A DNA stretch of 43,152 bases from the NCBI GenBank assembly GCA_015039465.1, contig MU130002.1:44992-88143 (forward strand), written 5' to 3'. Shown here one piece after another: positions 18,193 through 30,922 of this stretch. Positions within the stretch are counted from its first letter, which is position 1. The number at the start of each line of letters is the position of its first letter. The notes below the pieces were generated by a model. It was not told the DNA's origin. It did no database searches and saw nothing but the letters and a program-made list of their open reading frames with translations. This stretch comes from Phlegmacium glaucopus. Its lineage: Eukaryota; Basidiomycota; Agaricomycetes; Agaricales; Cortinariaceae. The translations under genes and the position numbers were made by a program.

Positions 18193-21100
18193 ATGGACCT
18201 GCAAACTTTATCTCAACTATTCGCCACTACTTACAATGCCGACCCTAATATTCGAAAAGCGGCAGAACTTGAGATTCGAAAGGTGAATATCTTCTGGGTT
18301 CTGGGAGAATGTGGGCGTCCAACTGGTGACGATCTTTATGAAGTCAAAATCGCCAAATTCCCCATTTTACCATCATCGATCGCGTGGGGGACGAACTGAC
18401 ACTCCTTTTTATTTTTGTGATCACAGATAGGCAACCAGGAGGGCATGATTGCTGCAATTCTTCGTATAATTGCCGCTGATACTATCGATCCGTACGCCTC
18501 TTCCAACGCGTCTTTTGTATTCACTTACCAAAGACAACACAGTGCCACTCGTCAAGCTTGTTCGGTTTGGCTCAAAAACAGAGTCCATAAAAGCTATGCT
18601 CTTGAAGTCTCTCGAAGAGCAGACCAAACTGTTATCGCCGAGTCCGAACGCGAGGCCTTACGCATTAATATCCTCCCGCTACTTGCAGCCTCCCCTTCGA
18701 GAAGTATCTCGCTTCAGCTAGCAAATACTCTCAAATCTATCGTTGCCCATGATTTTCCTGCCAGATGGCGTGGCTTGGTCGGTGAAATCAAAACATTGTT
18801 GACGAGCGGCAATGTGAGAGAAGTACATGCTGGGTGTCTTGCTGCTCTGGAGGCTATTCGTGCTTTCAAGTACGAATTTCTTCATGGTAAAAAATAAAAC
18901 CGTGTCTAATATGGCTTATTCATTTTCAAAGATTCCGTCAGAGAAGTGATATTCTTCCGGGCATAGTCGCGGAACTCTTCCCAACACTCGTCTCAGTTGC
19001 CGCTCAAATGATACAGACGCCTCCATCTTCGTCCCAAGAAATCCCAACTATGCTGCACCTCATCCTCAAAACTTACCGTACAAGCATCATCATCAATCTT
19101 AGTGAACATCAGCAGAGCAGCGAAAACTTGGTTCCATGGTGTCAATTGTTCTTTGGCGTTATAAATCTCAGGTTGCCAAAGGGCTGCGTGCCTGACGATG
19201 AGGATGAGAGACAGAAGAGTGAATGGTGGAAAGCCAAGAAATGGGCTTATGCGGATCTTGGCAGACTATTCCATCGGTAAGGCTTGCTTTTCGTGTTTCA
19301 CCCGTTTTGCTTATCTCTGCCTTTCAAAGGTTCGGCAACCCTTCTCAGCTTCCAAGTACCTTGAAATCTGAATATAACAATTTTGCTAAACACTTTGTTT
19401 CTGCGTTCGCTCCCGAAATCTTCAACGTTTATTTACATCAAGTAGAGCTGTACATTTCATCCCAGGAATGGCTCTCTAGTAAATGTCAATACCAGATATT
19501 CCAATTCTTTACAGAGTGGTACGTTTTACTTCCATTATTCATCGCAAGCTTTGTCATTACTAACGTCTTTCTGTTTTCTGTTGCAGTGTTAAACCAAAAA
19601 CCACTTGGATTCTCCTAAAACCCCACTTTGAGTCTTTGGTCTCTACCTTCGTCTTCCCTCAGCTATCCTTTAATGATGCAAGGAAGGCTTTGTGGGAGAA
19701 CGATCCCGTGGATTACGTGAGGATTTCCGTCGGTGAGCTTCCTCCCGCTTTCCGTTTTTCTCTTCATTCGTAAAATTCTTACTCTCTTGAAGCAAGTAAG
19801 GCTAACTCTTTTCTTTGTTCACCTTTCTTAGACGAATACGAGAGTTACTCGACTCCCGTGTCGGCTGCTACCACTTTCCTCTTCTCGCTTGCCTCCAATA
19901 GGACCAAATCTGCATTCCTTCCCATATTGGGATTCATTAATTCGGTTTTACGCGCGTGCGTCGTTTGAGTCTTTCATTATACTGCCCAACAAAACGAACT
20001 AACTGTTCTTTTGATGATTAAATAGACACGGCCCACCGGAGCAGAGATTCGGGGCTCTGAATATGACGGCTGCACTTGGACCTTACATCATGCGTCATCC
20101 CGAGGTCAAGAATAATATGGAACATTTCATGCTGCAATTCGTGTCTCCTGAGCTGTCGAGCCCAGAACCATATCTGAGGGCTATCGTAAGTTGATTTGTT
20201 CTATTTTTCTCTTGCCTCTTTTGAGACTTGTTGCTGAGGCTTGACTCCGTTAATAGGCTCTCGAGATCCTTGGAACAGTAACCAAAAACAACCTTGTGTG
20301 GTCTTCTGACGAGTTACTAAATCGACATATCCAAGCTGTAGCCAGCGCTCTGGACGATCCCGAGATCCCAGTGAAAGTTCAAGCTGCGCTGACATTGACA
20401 GAGATGGTGACTGCATATGATTCGGGTAAGCCTTGTCCTTTCCTTTTCAAGCGAATGATCCCTCCCTTTTTTCAATACTGATGACAATACTGATGATGGC
20501 ATAACAGTCAGGGCAGCTGTAGCACCACAAGTGGGCAAAGTGATTCAAGACTTGTTGACGTTGTCAGATGAGACGGATTTGGATATCCTGAACCATAGTA
20601 TGGAAGTGATGGCAGAGCAGTTCCAGACTGAGCTATTACCGGTTGCTGCTGTGCTTACGGCTCGTTTGGTATGATATCAACCTTCGGTTGCTCATTCATG
20701 CTTACATTAGTTTTTTATAGTGTGATTCTTTCCTACGTCTAGCAAGAGAAAGTATTGTTCACGACCAAATTGAGGAGACTGCAGACTTGGAGGCACTGAT
20801 CGCTGAGGTGGATGACGATAAATGTTTTGCGGCTATGAGTGTTTCGAAGACTATTAGCACAGTACGTGGTCACCAACACTTATTATTGATGAAATGCCTC
20901 TTACACGTGTCGTATTCTACGTTGTAGATTGTTTCCTCCATCGACAGCGCCCCTGAAATTCTGGCTCAAGTCCAAGAGATCGTAATCCCTATCATCATTT
21001 TCTCCTTTGAGAACAAACTGCTAGGTACGTTCTTTTTGTTGCCTCCCATATGTTTATTTGTGGTCATGATTATGGACTGACTATATGTGCAATGTTTAGA

Positions 21101-22580
21101 CCTTTTCAATAATATGTATGAGCTGGTTGATAGCCTGACTTATAAACTTCGGACTATTTCTCCTTCGATGTGGCCTGTGTTTGAGTTGACGTATACCTTG
21201 TTCAAAAGTGATGCTGTTGATTTCCTCGAAGGTGCGTTGAGTGTGCTTTCTTCTTTGGTGATAAATTGATTATTGATGTATTTAATTAATCATTAGAAAT
21301 GCTTCCTTCGTTGGACAATTTCGTTTCATTTGGAACGGATGTGATCAAGTCGCGTCCGGATTACATGAGCATGCTGGTTGATATCTACACCGAGTCTATC
21401 ACCAACCAGCAGCTTGGACAGAACGATAGAGTCAACGGTTCCAAGTTGGCAGAATGTCTTCTCCTCCATTTGCGTGGTGGAATTGATGAAGTGGGTAGTT
21501 TCCTCGCTAACGTTGATTCACTTACTTATCGTCGAAATCTTAGAAATTGCAATTGATCATCCATACCGCGCTCAGTATCGTGGATGAGGACCAGACACCT
21601 TCTCTGCGTTTGGCCAATTTAGAAGTGCTCGTTAATTCTGTTCTTTACAACCCCTCTGCAGCACTGCACCTTATGGAGGCTTATAAACCAGGCATGGCGC
21701 GCAGCTTTTTCGAACGGTGGTTCGTCGCCATCAATAATGATGGGCTTCCTCGTGTGCATGACAAAAAATTGAGTATCGTGGCGCTATGCGCTCTGTTGGA
21801 GATGCCACCTGATGCTGTTCCCGAACCGCTACGAGACGGATGGCGCGGGATCGTTGGTGGTATCCTGAAGATTTTCAAAGGTTTACCAAAAGCTATCCAA
21901 GGTTAGTGTCTTCTTCTTTTCTAACTGATGGTTTACTGAAACAAAATATATATCCAGATCGTAAGACACTGGAAACCGCACTTGAAGAAGATGAAGATGA
22001 TGAAGAGGAAGAAAATGCCTTGAATCTCGTAGAAAATGACGGTATGCTTGTTAAAAACTTGTGGGAATTGGGTTTCAGGTTGATATTTTTTCAATTATAG
22101 ATGACGTATGGGATGACGATTCAGCTTACCTGGAATTACTCGCAGAACAGGTAATTCATTTCTTATTACCTGCGGATTCATGATCCTGGGTTCACGAATG
22201 TTTTTCCTCTTCCTTCTTTCATTTACTTTTACAGAGTGCGCGTCTTCGAGAAAGAGCTGAAAACAGAGTGGCTAATGGAGATGAGTCTGAGTCTGAGTCT
22301 GACGAAGAGATCGAAGAAGAGCTGGGCTTCATAAGTCCTTTAGACACCGTTAATCCCTATACCTCGTTTAAACAAGCTTTGACAAGTTGCGTTATTTTCA
22401 CCTCTTTTCCTTTTTGTCTCTCCATACCTGACCACTGGTTTTCTCTTTCTTTTCATAGCTTTCCAAATGCAAAACGGCATGGGATATCAAGCATCTACGA
22501 CAATTCTTGATATTGAACAGCAGACGCTGCTCATGGAAGTCATGCGGATAGCCGAGCAAGAATCTGGGTCTCTATCTTAA
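18193..22580 (+). CDS. Importin-7/8-type karyopherin (Nmd5/Sxm1 family)
   Basis: A complete multi-exon gene for a nuclear import receptor of the importin-beta superfamily, which carries cargo such as ribosomal and histone proteins through the nuclear pore with Ran-GTP. The start ATG (18193) opens MDLQTLSQLFATTYNADPN, followed by exons giving IRK-IGNQEGMI and ATRQACSVWLKNRVHKSY, the conserved N-terminal Ran-binding region. HEAT-repeat exons continue through WENDPVDYVR, LGPYIMRHPEVKN and DNFVSFGTDVIKSRPDYM. Near the C-terminus are the acidic runs typical of the family (EEDEDDEEEE and SESESESDEEIEEE), then a stop at 22578-22580. Assembled length is about 1,040 residues, as expected. First introns: 18283-18426, 18492-18542 and 18870-18931. 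No break was seen. Confidence 0.92.
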
Positions 22581-25231
22581 GCACAAAAAAGAAGGACGGC
22601 AACTCAAGGGGAGGAGGAGTTCTAGAAAACTAATCTTTTTTTTCCTTCTTTTTTACTCTGTCTGTTACGATTCTTTTTTTCTCATCATGTTATCGTTTAC
22701 CGTTTAACGTTTACTGGCGTGGTATCACATTCTCATTCAGCTCACTCCACAACCCGTCATTTGTTCAATAATGGACTCTAGTCTGTCCTATTGATTCTTT
22801 TCGGGACTAGGCAGGCTATATTCTTGTCGTCTGATCAAACAAGAATGTCAAACTACGTGGACCTTTACGTTGTTATTTGACTGATTTATTTTGAGTGAAT
22901 GTTGACTTTGTCCTTTCTGGATCCTGGTCATGTGTGCATGCCTGTCGAAAACTGACCAAATTTACAGAACAAATATTCACACGACATCATTCCGACATCA
23001 TTCGCCTTTTACTGAGAGAAGGCTCACTCGGGTCAGCCTCAAGACGACACCAGTTTGTTTACATTGTTTACATATACTAATCCGCCCTTCGTCTAGGACT
23101 AATTAATGCTTCTGTTTGATACACGCAAATACTGCCCGGGCCATTGAAATGCCTCAAAAATTCAAAGGGCTCCGTCCTCCGTCTCTCCGAAACCCGTTTA
23201 TCGTCCATAACTCAAGATATTGTTTTTTTTTTTTGACGGTTGCTGATCACCTATTGTTGCTAGGGCCTCAAAAGTGGTAACCACAGCCTTGTCAACAATA
23301 CTCTAACTTAAAATGGTACGGGCGCCAAGCGCTCACGTTATATTTCCCCTCCGTGGTATCGCAGGTGGCATCTTGGATAATGTATTTTACCGCTGGTGGT
23401 AACACCTATCTTAGGTGAACAACGTGCGCCTCTGGTTATGAAAGGAAAAGCTTGACCAAAGTGAAATCACAAAAACACAGAGATTCAAAAACCCTTGTGC
23501 TGCCGGTTACTGGCTCATTTTTAACCTTTCTTTTTTACGTTATTCGACGCCGCTGAAACCGTCGAACCTGACTGCGCTTCAGGCTCACCGGCAATCCAAA
23601 TGGACAACTCACTTACAAGTCTCAGTTGGCACCCTCCAATAGTCCTGATACTTGGGCAATCGATGGCACTGTGCTCACATCGGATCTGTTGGCACACCAA
23701 TTTTTTATTTTTTATTTTCTCAGGTTTCAAGTCCATAGCAACCTGCAGAGCCTTTACATCGCACCCCGTGACTAAATGTGTATACTACAACCTTGACACA
23801 ATGTTCTCTCATCCCAGAACCCAACGCTAGCATGGGAAACAGTCGGGGACGCTCTCGTCACTGCGAGTCATTCGGGATGTCGGGGATGCCAGGTACGTTC
23901 TCGTCACTCCGAGCCATTCGGGACGTACTTATCTGCTTATGTAGAAAACGTTATTTCACATTCACAACGTAAAAGTCAGGTTGTCATTGACTGATGGACC
24001 GAGTACCCCTTTACAAATGGGACCAGAGTTTGGTTGTCGTTTACAGCTTCATCTTATTGCAAGTCCTTGGAACGCTCCTTCTTCTTTTGCTTGAGATAGC
24101 CTCGTGCTTTATTGACTCGGTCTCAATTGCAAATTTAAAATAGGCTGGAACGTCAAACTTATTCTATGGAACTCTTGGAATGGAATGGTTGGTTAGTCCA
24201 ACCAGCTCTCTGCGTCGCCTTTGGCTTAACTTGGGTCCTTATCATTTCATTCTTCGACAATTATGGTAGTATATTACCGTGCATAACGGCTTTATTTCTC
24301 TCAATCCAGATTTGTCATCTATCATTCGAGCTTGAATGATCCCAACAAAGTTTTGCGATGGAAGGGTTCGTATATTCAAACTTATGACAACCTTATGACA
24401 AACAAAAAGTAAGTAAAATTGGTTTGCACCTCTCTTTTTTGGGTTCCATATGCACGGCGAAGTAAAATCTGCGAGCCTTTATGTAAAGGGCGTGGTTGTG
24501 CGTGTATGCCGCGCGCGTTTCTTTGGGATGGGATTGGACGATTATCGTTATGTTGTTGTTCAAATCTGTCGGAAAGGCATTACCTACTCTTTTAGTCATC
24601 AAGGCTTTAATTACTACCAACCCAACCCCCCCCCCCCCTCAAATGGTAAAGGTTTGGCTTTTGCTAATTTCTGATTTCGGTGCCCTAGGAGAACCCGAGT
24701 TCGGAAGCCCTCGGGCTGCCGCTCTGACCTTACGAACATCCCAGTTCGGGTTTGGGTGGGTTCGTGAACAAGGACAAAATTACATCCGTTTTTCATTTGA
24801 TATCCATAAAGGCGGAAGGCGGAAAGGCACCTTGGACTCCCGAAGGGAGGCGTTTTCGTCGCACCTCTTGCTTCGTAAACCCCCTACCTAGGGGGGTTAC
24901 CTTTGTTAACTCGTTGTTAGCCTTACATTTCCAGAATGAAATCATAAACCTAACCTTGAATTTTATTCATAAACAAAACAACAAAAAAAACCCCCTTCTA
25001 TTTTTTGGGGCTTGTCCGTTTACGAGAGGGTGTATATACACATATCAAGTGCACAAGTCATATTAAAGAGAGAAGCAGAGAATATGTGTCTACGAAGAGG
25101 GCGCACATTACAACATGTTTTTAGCAAACTTCTGTGTTGCTAAGGTACCTTGACTACACAATTATTTGAAGAGGGGGGGGAGGTAGACGACAAAAGGGAC
25201 ACCAACTGCATCTGCGCAGAGTCGCAAGTAT
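22581..25231. other. Intergenic region, 2.65 kb
   Basis: No gene could be confirmed. It includes the importin 3' UTR, an imperfect direct duplication (CTCTCGTCACTGCGAGTCATTCGGG and a variant, about 23850-23925), a C10 tract near 24625, and several small frames. One of these, 24166-24339 (57 codons, plus), encodes a hydrophobic segment (ALCVAFGLTWVLIISFF) and could be a small membrane protein or an exon. The ARP6 3' UTR must lie at the right end. Confidence 0.5.
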
Positions 25232-27387
25232 TCATCGTTTGCGGATGCTACTGGTGGCAGTTCCAGTGCCCGGTTTGCTTCGCGTTTTAGTCATTCTAGT
25301 CGACGATTGGGTACGATCGTCCTCACGTTGTTTCCCCTTGGCCTTCGAGGCTTCTTTTGGCTTCTCCTTCTCAGATTCCTGGGGTTTCCAATCCCGGAAT
25401 TTCTTACGAGAAGCGTTACTTCCATTTTCTGCATACTCTGCCCGTGTGACGACATGCTGAGCGAATCCAGGTTGACTGACAAATTGGTATGCAGAATGAT
25501 ATGCTTCTGTGATGGGGCTAAAAAAAAAATCAGTAAATGAGGGTAAGAAACAGGGAAGAGGGGGGGGAAAGGAATAGGAATAGGAAGAGGGAGAGGAATA
25601 AGAAGAGAAGAGGAGTAGGGAGAGAGAGGCAGAAAGGAAGAAGAGAAGAGAAGGGATAGAGTGTAGCCTTGTTTGAGTGGGAGTGCATGGTTATGAAAAT
25701 AGCTTTGAAGCCCCACGTACTTTGAACAGTCATAGATGGATACTTCGCAGTCGACTGGTGCGAGGGTTCGTAATTCAAACAGTCTATTTTGCGCAGCTTT
25801 GAGATCCGGAGAGCAGATAGATAGATTGCTATCACGAGGGAGACAACTTACAGTCTTTCTCGAAAGCCACTAAACTTAGTTGTGCCTCCTATCAAGCCAA
25901 TATTGGCCCAGAACACCCCTTGCAAATCACTGGGTAGGAGCGATATAGAAAAGGCAATAGTTGCAGCTAAACCCGCTTGATCCAATCCTACCAACAAAAA
26001 AAAATCAGGTAAGAACGATATCGTACAATAATGCAAACTACACTGGTCAAGAATAGGCGCAAAAAGAGCTGGATCTACGCACCGATGTCGTCCGGCCGAA
26101 ATAAGAGTTCTGGCACTGTGAAGCGTTCGTTGTTCATGGCCAAAATTTGATCGGTCTCGGCAACAATGTCATCCGGCTGGCGTACGCGGCCACTTCGATT
26201 CGTTGATAGGTCAGGAAGTATGTATTCCCGAACTATAGGGTTGTGCTTCGGATCCATTCTATCTTGGGTACATTAGCATAATACGTTATACGGAGAATTG
26301 GGTGGGGAGGGGGGGGGGGGGGGAATCGCTCGGCGACGAGTACTGACCGACATGTTTCGATGTCCTGTTTGTAATTAGTCGATACGAAGCAGCATGACTC
26401 CTTGACCTGATTCATTATGTAGGTTTCATCCATCATGTTCCATTGACGAAATGAGACTAGTTCTTTGAGTTGATTCGTCAGTAGCTTTCCGCCTACATCG
26501 AGTCTTTTTATTTGGGTGTGAGATAAGTTAATACACACACGAATTTAAAAAAACGAAAATAGGGGAACTTTTTTTTTTTTTTACGAAGTAAGAAGTTCGC
26601 TTACCTCTTAACAGCGTTCCAGACGATTTTACCGTCGATCATTGGGACGACATGGGTGAAGCTAAAGCCGGAATCAACTACGATCGTACATTCCGCAGGC
26701 GGAAGGTCTGGTTGAGAGAATAGATGACCATATGGTATCAAAGATGCCGCTGAAGTAAAATGATAAAATGAATCAGTACTAACGCCCAACAAGATTTGGG
26801 TATCTGATGATCACTTACGGGTACATCGATAATAAGAACTAAATTCGTACTCTTCGAAGACCAGCTGATCATAGACTTCTTGTATATTCGGCAGGTTGAA
26901 GTAAGGCTCAGTGATCAATAGACAGGCCTGGGTTGTGTCCACCTATTTTACCAAAACCAAAAAAAAAGGTGTGAATGGGCAAAATGTAAAGAGGGGGGCA
27001 GGCGTGGAATCTAACCCCGAGAACCTGGTCTGAAAATATACCGTCCCAAACAGCCTTTTCGGCGTCCCAGTCCACGAGGTAACCCTAGAAATACTAGAGG
27101 AATATAGCGATTTGCATGGAAATATGATGTGAGATTACAAACCTTCTCAAAGGGTAGGCGATAGTGCAGAGATGAATAATCCTTGCATTGCGCCATTTCA
27201 TGGCCAAAGTATGTTGATTTATCTCCCTTTGACCTAACAACAGCATTGGGAATAATTCTGTCAACCCGAATGTGTGAGTTGAACTTCGGAGAGGGCTAAG
27301 TTCCGGTTCTCACCGTGGTTGTTCGTCTTTATTAACAATGCCCACCTTAATTGTGGACGCGCCATTATCAAGAATGATGGTGACCAT
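25232..27387 (-). CDS. ARP6: Actin-related protein 6 (SWR1 complex subunit)
   Basis: A minus-strand multi-exon gene starting at ATG 27387. ARP6 is a nuclear actin-fold subunit of the SWR1 remodeller, which exchanges H2A for H2A.Z. Phosphate loop 1 is [11 protein letters not shown], followed by [20 protein letters not shown] and the ARP6-typical [15 protein letters not shown]. Further on are [12 protein letters not shown] (phosphate loop 2), [36 protein letters not shown] and the nucleotide-site [13 protein letters not shown]. The C-terminus ([20 protein letters not shown], then [14 protein letters not shown]) carries a longer Lys/Arg/Ser-rich tail than in yeast, ending IRKR-stop at 25232. The first intron follows the Q-P-R codons (about 27307). 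It diverges from the TANGO2 gene. Confidence 0.93.
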
Positions 27388-27696
27388 GTTCAATTGGAGG
27401 TGTCACTGTCGCAAGTGTGTCGGTATGAACAGCAACTGTGCCTGAGACCGTGGGAATCAACGTTGACCTTTGCTTCCTTTGCCAAGGACTCCGTGCTACC
27501 GCTACCCAAAACAGTGAACAAAATCGATTTGTTCCTTCAAAGCTGCTGGATTTGCTATCCGTAGGCACTAGTAATATGAATCTAAAGCCACGGGTTTTGA
27601 TCTCAAGAACTCTTAGTTACGACCTGACCCTGCCCTCGGACGATATTGTCCAACTCTCAGTTTGGTATCTGTACCTCCTTGGACAGTGGGAAAACT
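27388..27696. promoter_or_regulatory. Shared divergent intergenic region, ARP6/TANGO2
   Basis: Only 309 bases separate the two divergent start codons, so both promoters must lie in or overlap this stretch. I see no clear TATA box. Frames running through it are not conserved coding sequence as far as I can tell. Confidence 0.5.
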
Positions 27697-29020
27697 ATGT
27701 GCATAGGGATATGGACACTTGAGCATCCGGACTATGCTCTGTGAGTTTTTGATCAAAGCACCCCTTCATTATTCTAGCTTTCAATACTATTGAATCACCG
27801 CACGCCATTCCACGCTTGCCAGACATCTGGAATGGAATGGATGATTATAATAACCTTTTTCCTCAATACGCGCTACGCGCTATCCTTTTTTGGGTCTAAC
27901 TAATATAACGAATTTGTACAACAGTATACTTTGTACCAATCGCGACGAATTTCTGGATAGGCCTACTCTGAATGCTCAATTTCATTTGTTCGGGGTTGAG
28001 GCTGATGATCCACACCAAGTCCTATCGGGTCGCGATGGATTAGCGGGTGGAACATGGTTTGGAATCAATCGGACCGGAAGAGTCGCCCTGCTGTAAGCCT
28101 AAAAAAACTACAAGCCGAAAAGACAAACATAAACCATAACTCGACCTCGTGCTTTTTTTTTTCTCTCTGCTATCAGGACAAACATAACTGAACCCTCAAA
28201 GCATTACAACACATCTCGTGGTGACTTGGTCTCATCTTTCCTTTTATCGAATTCAGAATATCCATTGGAAGACCAAGTTTGTAAATTGGTCCCTGGTGAT
28301 GCTAAATTTGCCGGTTTCAATCTCCTACTCTTGACTCCTACTACACGACAAGTGAATTCGGGCGGATCCACGATAAGCTATGAATCACTCCTCGTCACTA
28401 ATCACGGCGGAGGCGGACCTTTAACCTCTCGTACTCTTTCTTCTTCCGAAAGATCGTGCGGAGCCCTCTCCAATGGTATCGACGGTGCAGGTGCCAACCT
28501 TTGGCCCAAAGTACAACATGCTACGGAAAGTTTTCCCGCTCTAGTTGAATCCCGATCTCCGGACCCGACTGACGCCCAACTTATCCAAGATCTCTTTCAA
28601 CTCCTTGCGTGGGTATCGAATTTATTTTATTTATTTATTCCAAACCCCTCCCCCCCCCCTTTTCAAAACTCTCGTTAATTGTTTTGAGTTATTCTTTTTT
28701 ACTTACGTACCGATGTTTCTCCGAGAAGTTGGCAGCCCCAAGATTGTATCATATCGCAACGGTCAGACCTTCGAAGAACGCTGCAAGTCATTCCGGTACC
28801 GATATCAACTGTGTCGGGTGACTTGCCGCCTCCAGCGATCTACGGCACGCGATTATCGACAGCGTTATTAGTTCGGAAAAATGGCAAAGTTATATTTATC
28901 GAACGTGATGTTTGGAAATTAGCAGATGGGGGTGTACCTGTTAGGTCGGACCCTCCCACTGAACGTAGATTTGATTTCGAGCTGGAGCTGGACATCAAGC
29001 CCAGTACAGAGTGTCATTAG
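27697..29020 (+). CDS. TANGO2/NRDE family protein
   Basis: Four exons: 27697-27740, 27925-28092, 28177-28608 and 28729-29020. The joined product starts MCIGIWTLEHPDYALILCTN, with the N-terminal Cys, and continues NRDEFLDRPT, the motif that names the NRDE family. It goes on through LSGRDGLAGGTWFGINRTGR, LLTNITEPSK, SRGDLVSSFL, FAGFNLLLL and, near the end, YGTRLSTALLVRKNGKVIFI and ERRFDFEL. Splice phases agree at all three junctions. Human TANGO2 is linked to Golgi/ER organisation and lipid or heme handling; the exact biochemical role is unsettled. The first intron (184 bases) is long for this region. Confidence 0.9.
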
Positions 29021-29326
29021 TTATCATTGTACAATAAGCTACTGTATCTTAAGCACATGGGCTTGTGATAAGAGAATCCCGGTGGGAGGTTGATATGATG
29101 CATGCGGAGACATTTCTTGGCATAGCGTAAAGGTATATGGTGAAAGGTGGAAAAAAAAGGCAGAAGAACAAAAAAAAACAACAGCATTGTCACCAGTATT
29201 AATAATCAAGATATTGGTTGAAGGGAGTTGCATGTCCATTAAAACGGAAATTTTTTTGGAGGAAGAAGAGGGAACGTGTCTTTTTTTTAAGAAAAACAAA
29301 GGAAAAGCAACGAAGAAAGAAGGGAA

Positions 29327-30922
29327 TCAAGTCATGACATGGCTGACATTATAAACGCCATGATCTGCTGAGGGGAAATAAGGATTAAAACCTGCAGCTG
29401 CCATTTGACCCCAGTCGTGAGGTGAAACTCCTGGCGAGCCGGTACCTGTGTGGAATGAATTATGGCCACTTGATGCAGACAATGGTGTTATTATTTCATT
29501 GTCAGAAGGTGGTCCACTGTCATATGCAGGTCCTACCAGTCCGGGACTGTCACCGCCGCTAATTCAAAACGTCAATTGCTTAAAAAAAATAATCATCAGC
29601 GGAAACTTACTGCAATGCATTACTCAGCTCAACGATGCGCCGAAATAGTGCACAATGGGAGTTGGTGGGATGGTTATATTGACGCATCGAGTTCAAAGAT
29701 TGTTGAAGTGTTTGTGAGAGTTGGAGATAGGTGATGCCTAGTGCAGGGTTGGAACGACATGTACAGAGGAAGTGAGTTTGCGGTGAGGAACTGTTAACAC
29801 TGAAGTGGTCTCCATAACTGGTACTCCCATCGTCACTATTCGATAAGGGGTAGGTCACGCCACCGCCACCGTCAGAATAGGTTGAAGGGGCTGTTGAACC
29901 CGTGCCACTTGTGGTGTAGTGGGTAGTATTATTTGCAGGGTACCCGTTGGTCGGATTATACCCGGGTCGCGGATCGTTGTCGAACGATGATGATGAGTCA
30001 CTGCGAACATCGGCTTGGAAAGTGTGGTATCGCATTGAAGGAGCAGGAGACGGAGAAAATCGGTATAATTGGGCATTCGCTTCCGGTGTTGGTTCCGTCT
30101 TTATGGGGCTTAGGATAGAAGGAATTGCACGACCATTACGGAGTATATCGTCTGGCAACTGTTGTTGGGATTGGGAGGTCTGCTGTTGTTGTGGTTGTTG
30201 ACCATTTCTTTTTGGAAGTGACACACATTTGGTAGCGCGTGAATGCCATTTTTCATTCGGGTCTCCATCTCGGAAAGTACTCTCTGCCCATCTCGGATGT
30301 GGTTTGCCTATGGAAAATAAAATAAAAATGAGTTGTGGATAGAATAGAGCTTGCGATCGTACCTCTGAGTTCACGAACCAAAGACTCCAATTCAGCGATC
30401 CTATTTCTTAGACGCGTACTTTCATCCATCGATGGGTCATCTCTGCAAATTAAAAGAGTCAACTTGAAAATTCCGTGGGTGGCGCGTCGAGTGGCTAACC
30501 TCAGAGCAGGATCGTCGATTTCATAGACACAAAGACCTGTCTGATCATTATGGACGAGTAAATCACAAGGAAAGAAAAGAAGCCTCGAACAATAACTCAC
30601 CAAGCCCAGCTGTATACATCGTTGGCAAGGCCTTTTTCGATCGCACTGGTATTGGCAATTAAAAAATGAGTAAAAAAGCAATAAAAAAAAGGATGGAGGA
30701 GAGGCACCTTTCTTTTGGATGTATGGCAATTCAGGCAACTCTGTGTGGTTCGGTTCCTCCTCCTTTTCCTATTTTTGGGTGATTAACGGGGGTAGAGGGG
30801 ACAAAACGGTTAATTAGTCGGCTAGTTAAGGGAGTGAGTGGTACTAACCTGTGGTCAGTATCGATGGTGAACTCCAAGTCCATAATCTCGCCTTTGAGTT
30901 GGAAGGAATCTGTGGACATCAT
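29327..30922 (-). CDS. Zn2Cys6 (GAL4-type) transcription factor
   Basis: A minus-strand gene from ATG 30922 (MMSTDSFQLKGEIMDLEF) to TGA 29327. After a basic stretch (KRRRNRTTQS) comes the binuclear zinc cluster: CLNCHTSKRKC, with an intron inside it, CDRKRPCQRC, and the last Cys in TGLC across another intron, giving CX2CX6CX5CX2CX8C. A short Leu-rich coiled coil follows (RLRNRIAELESLVREL), the usual dimerisation helix. The rest is low-complexity Gln-, Ser-, Asn- and Pro-rich sequence, then a helix-like block (ALGITYLQLSQTLQQSLNSM) and a C-terminus with GVSPHDWGQMAAAGFN. No fungal-specific middle homology domain was recognised, so targets cannot be inferred. It converges with TANGO2 (306-base gap). 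Confidence 0.88.
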
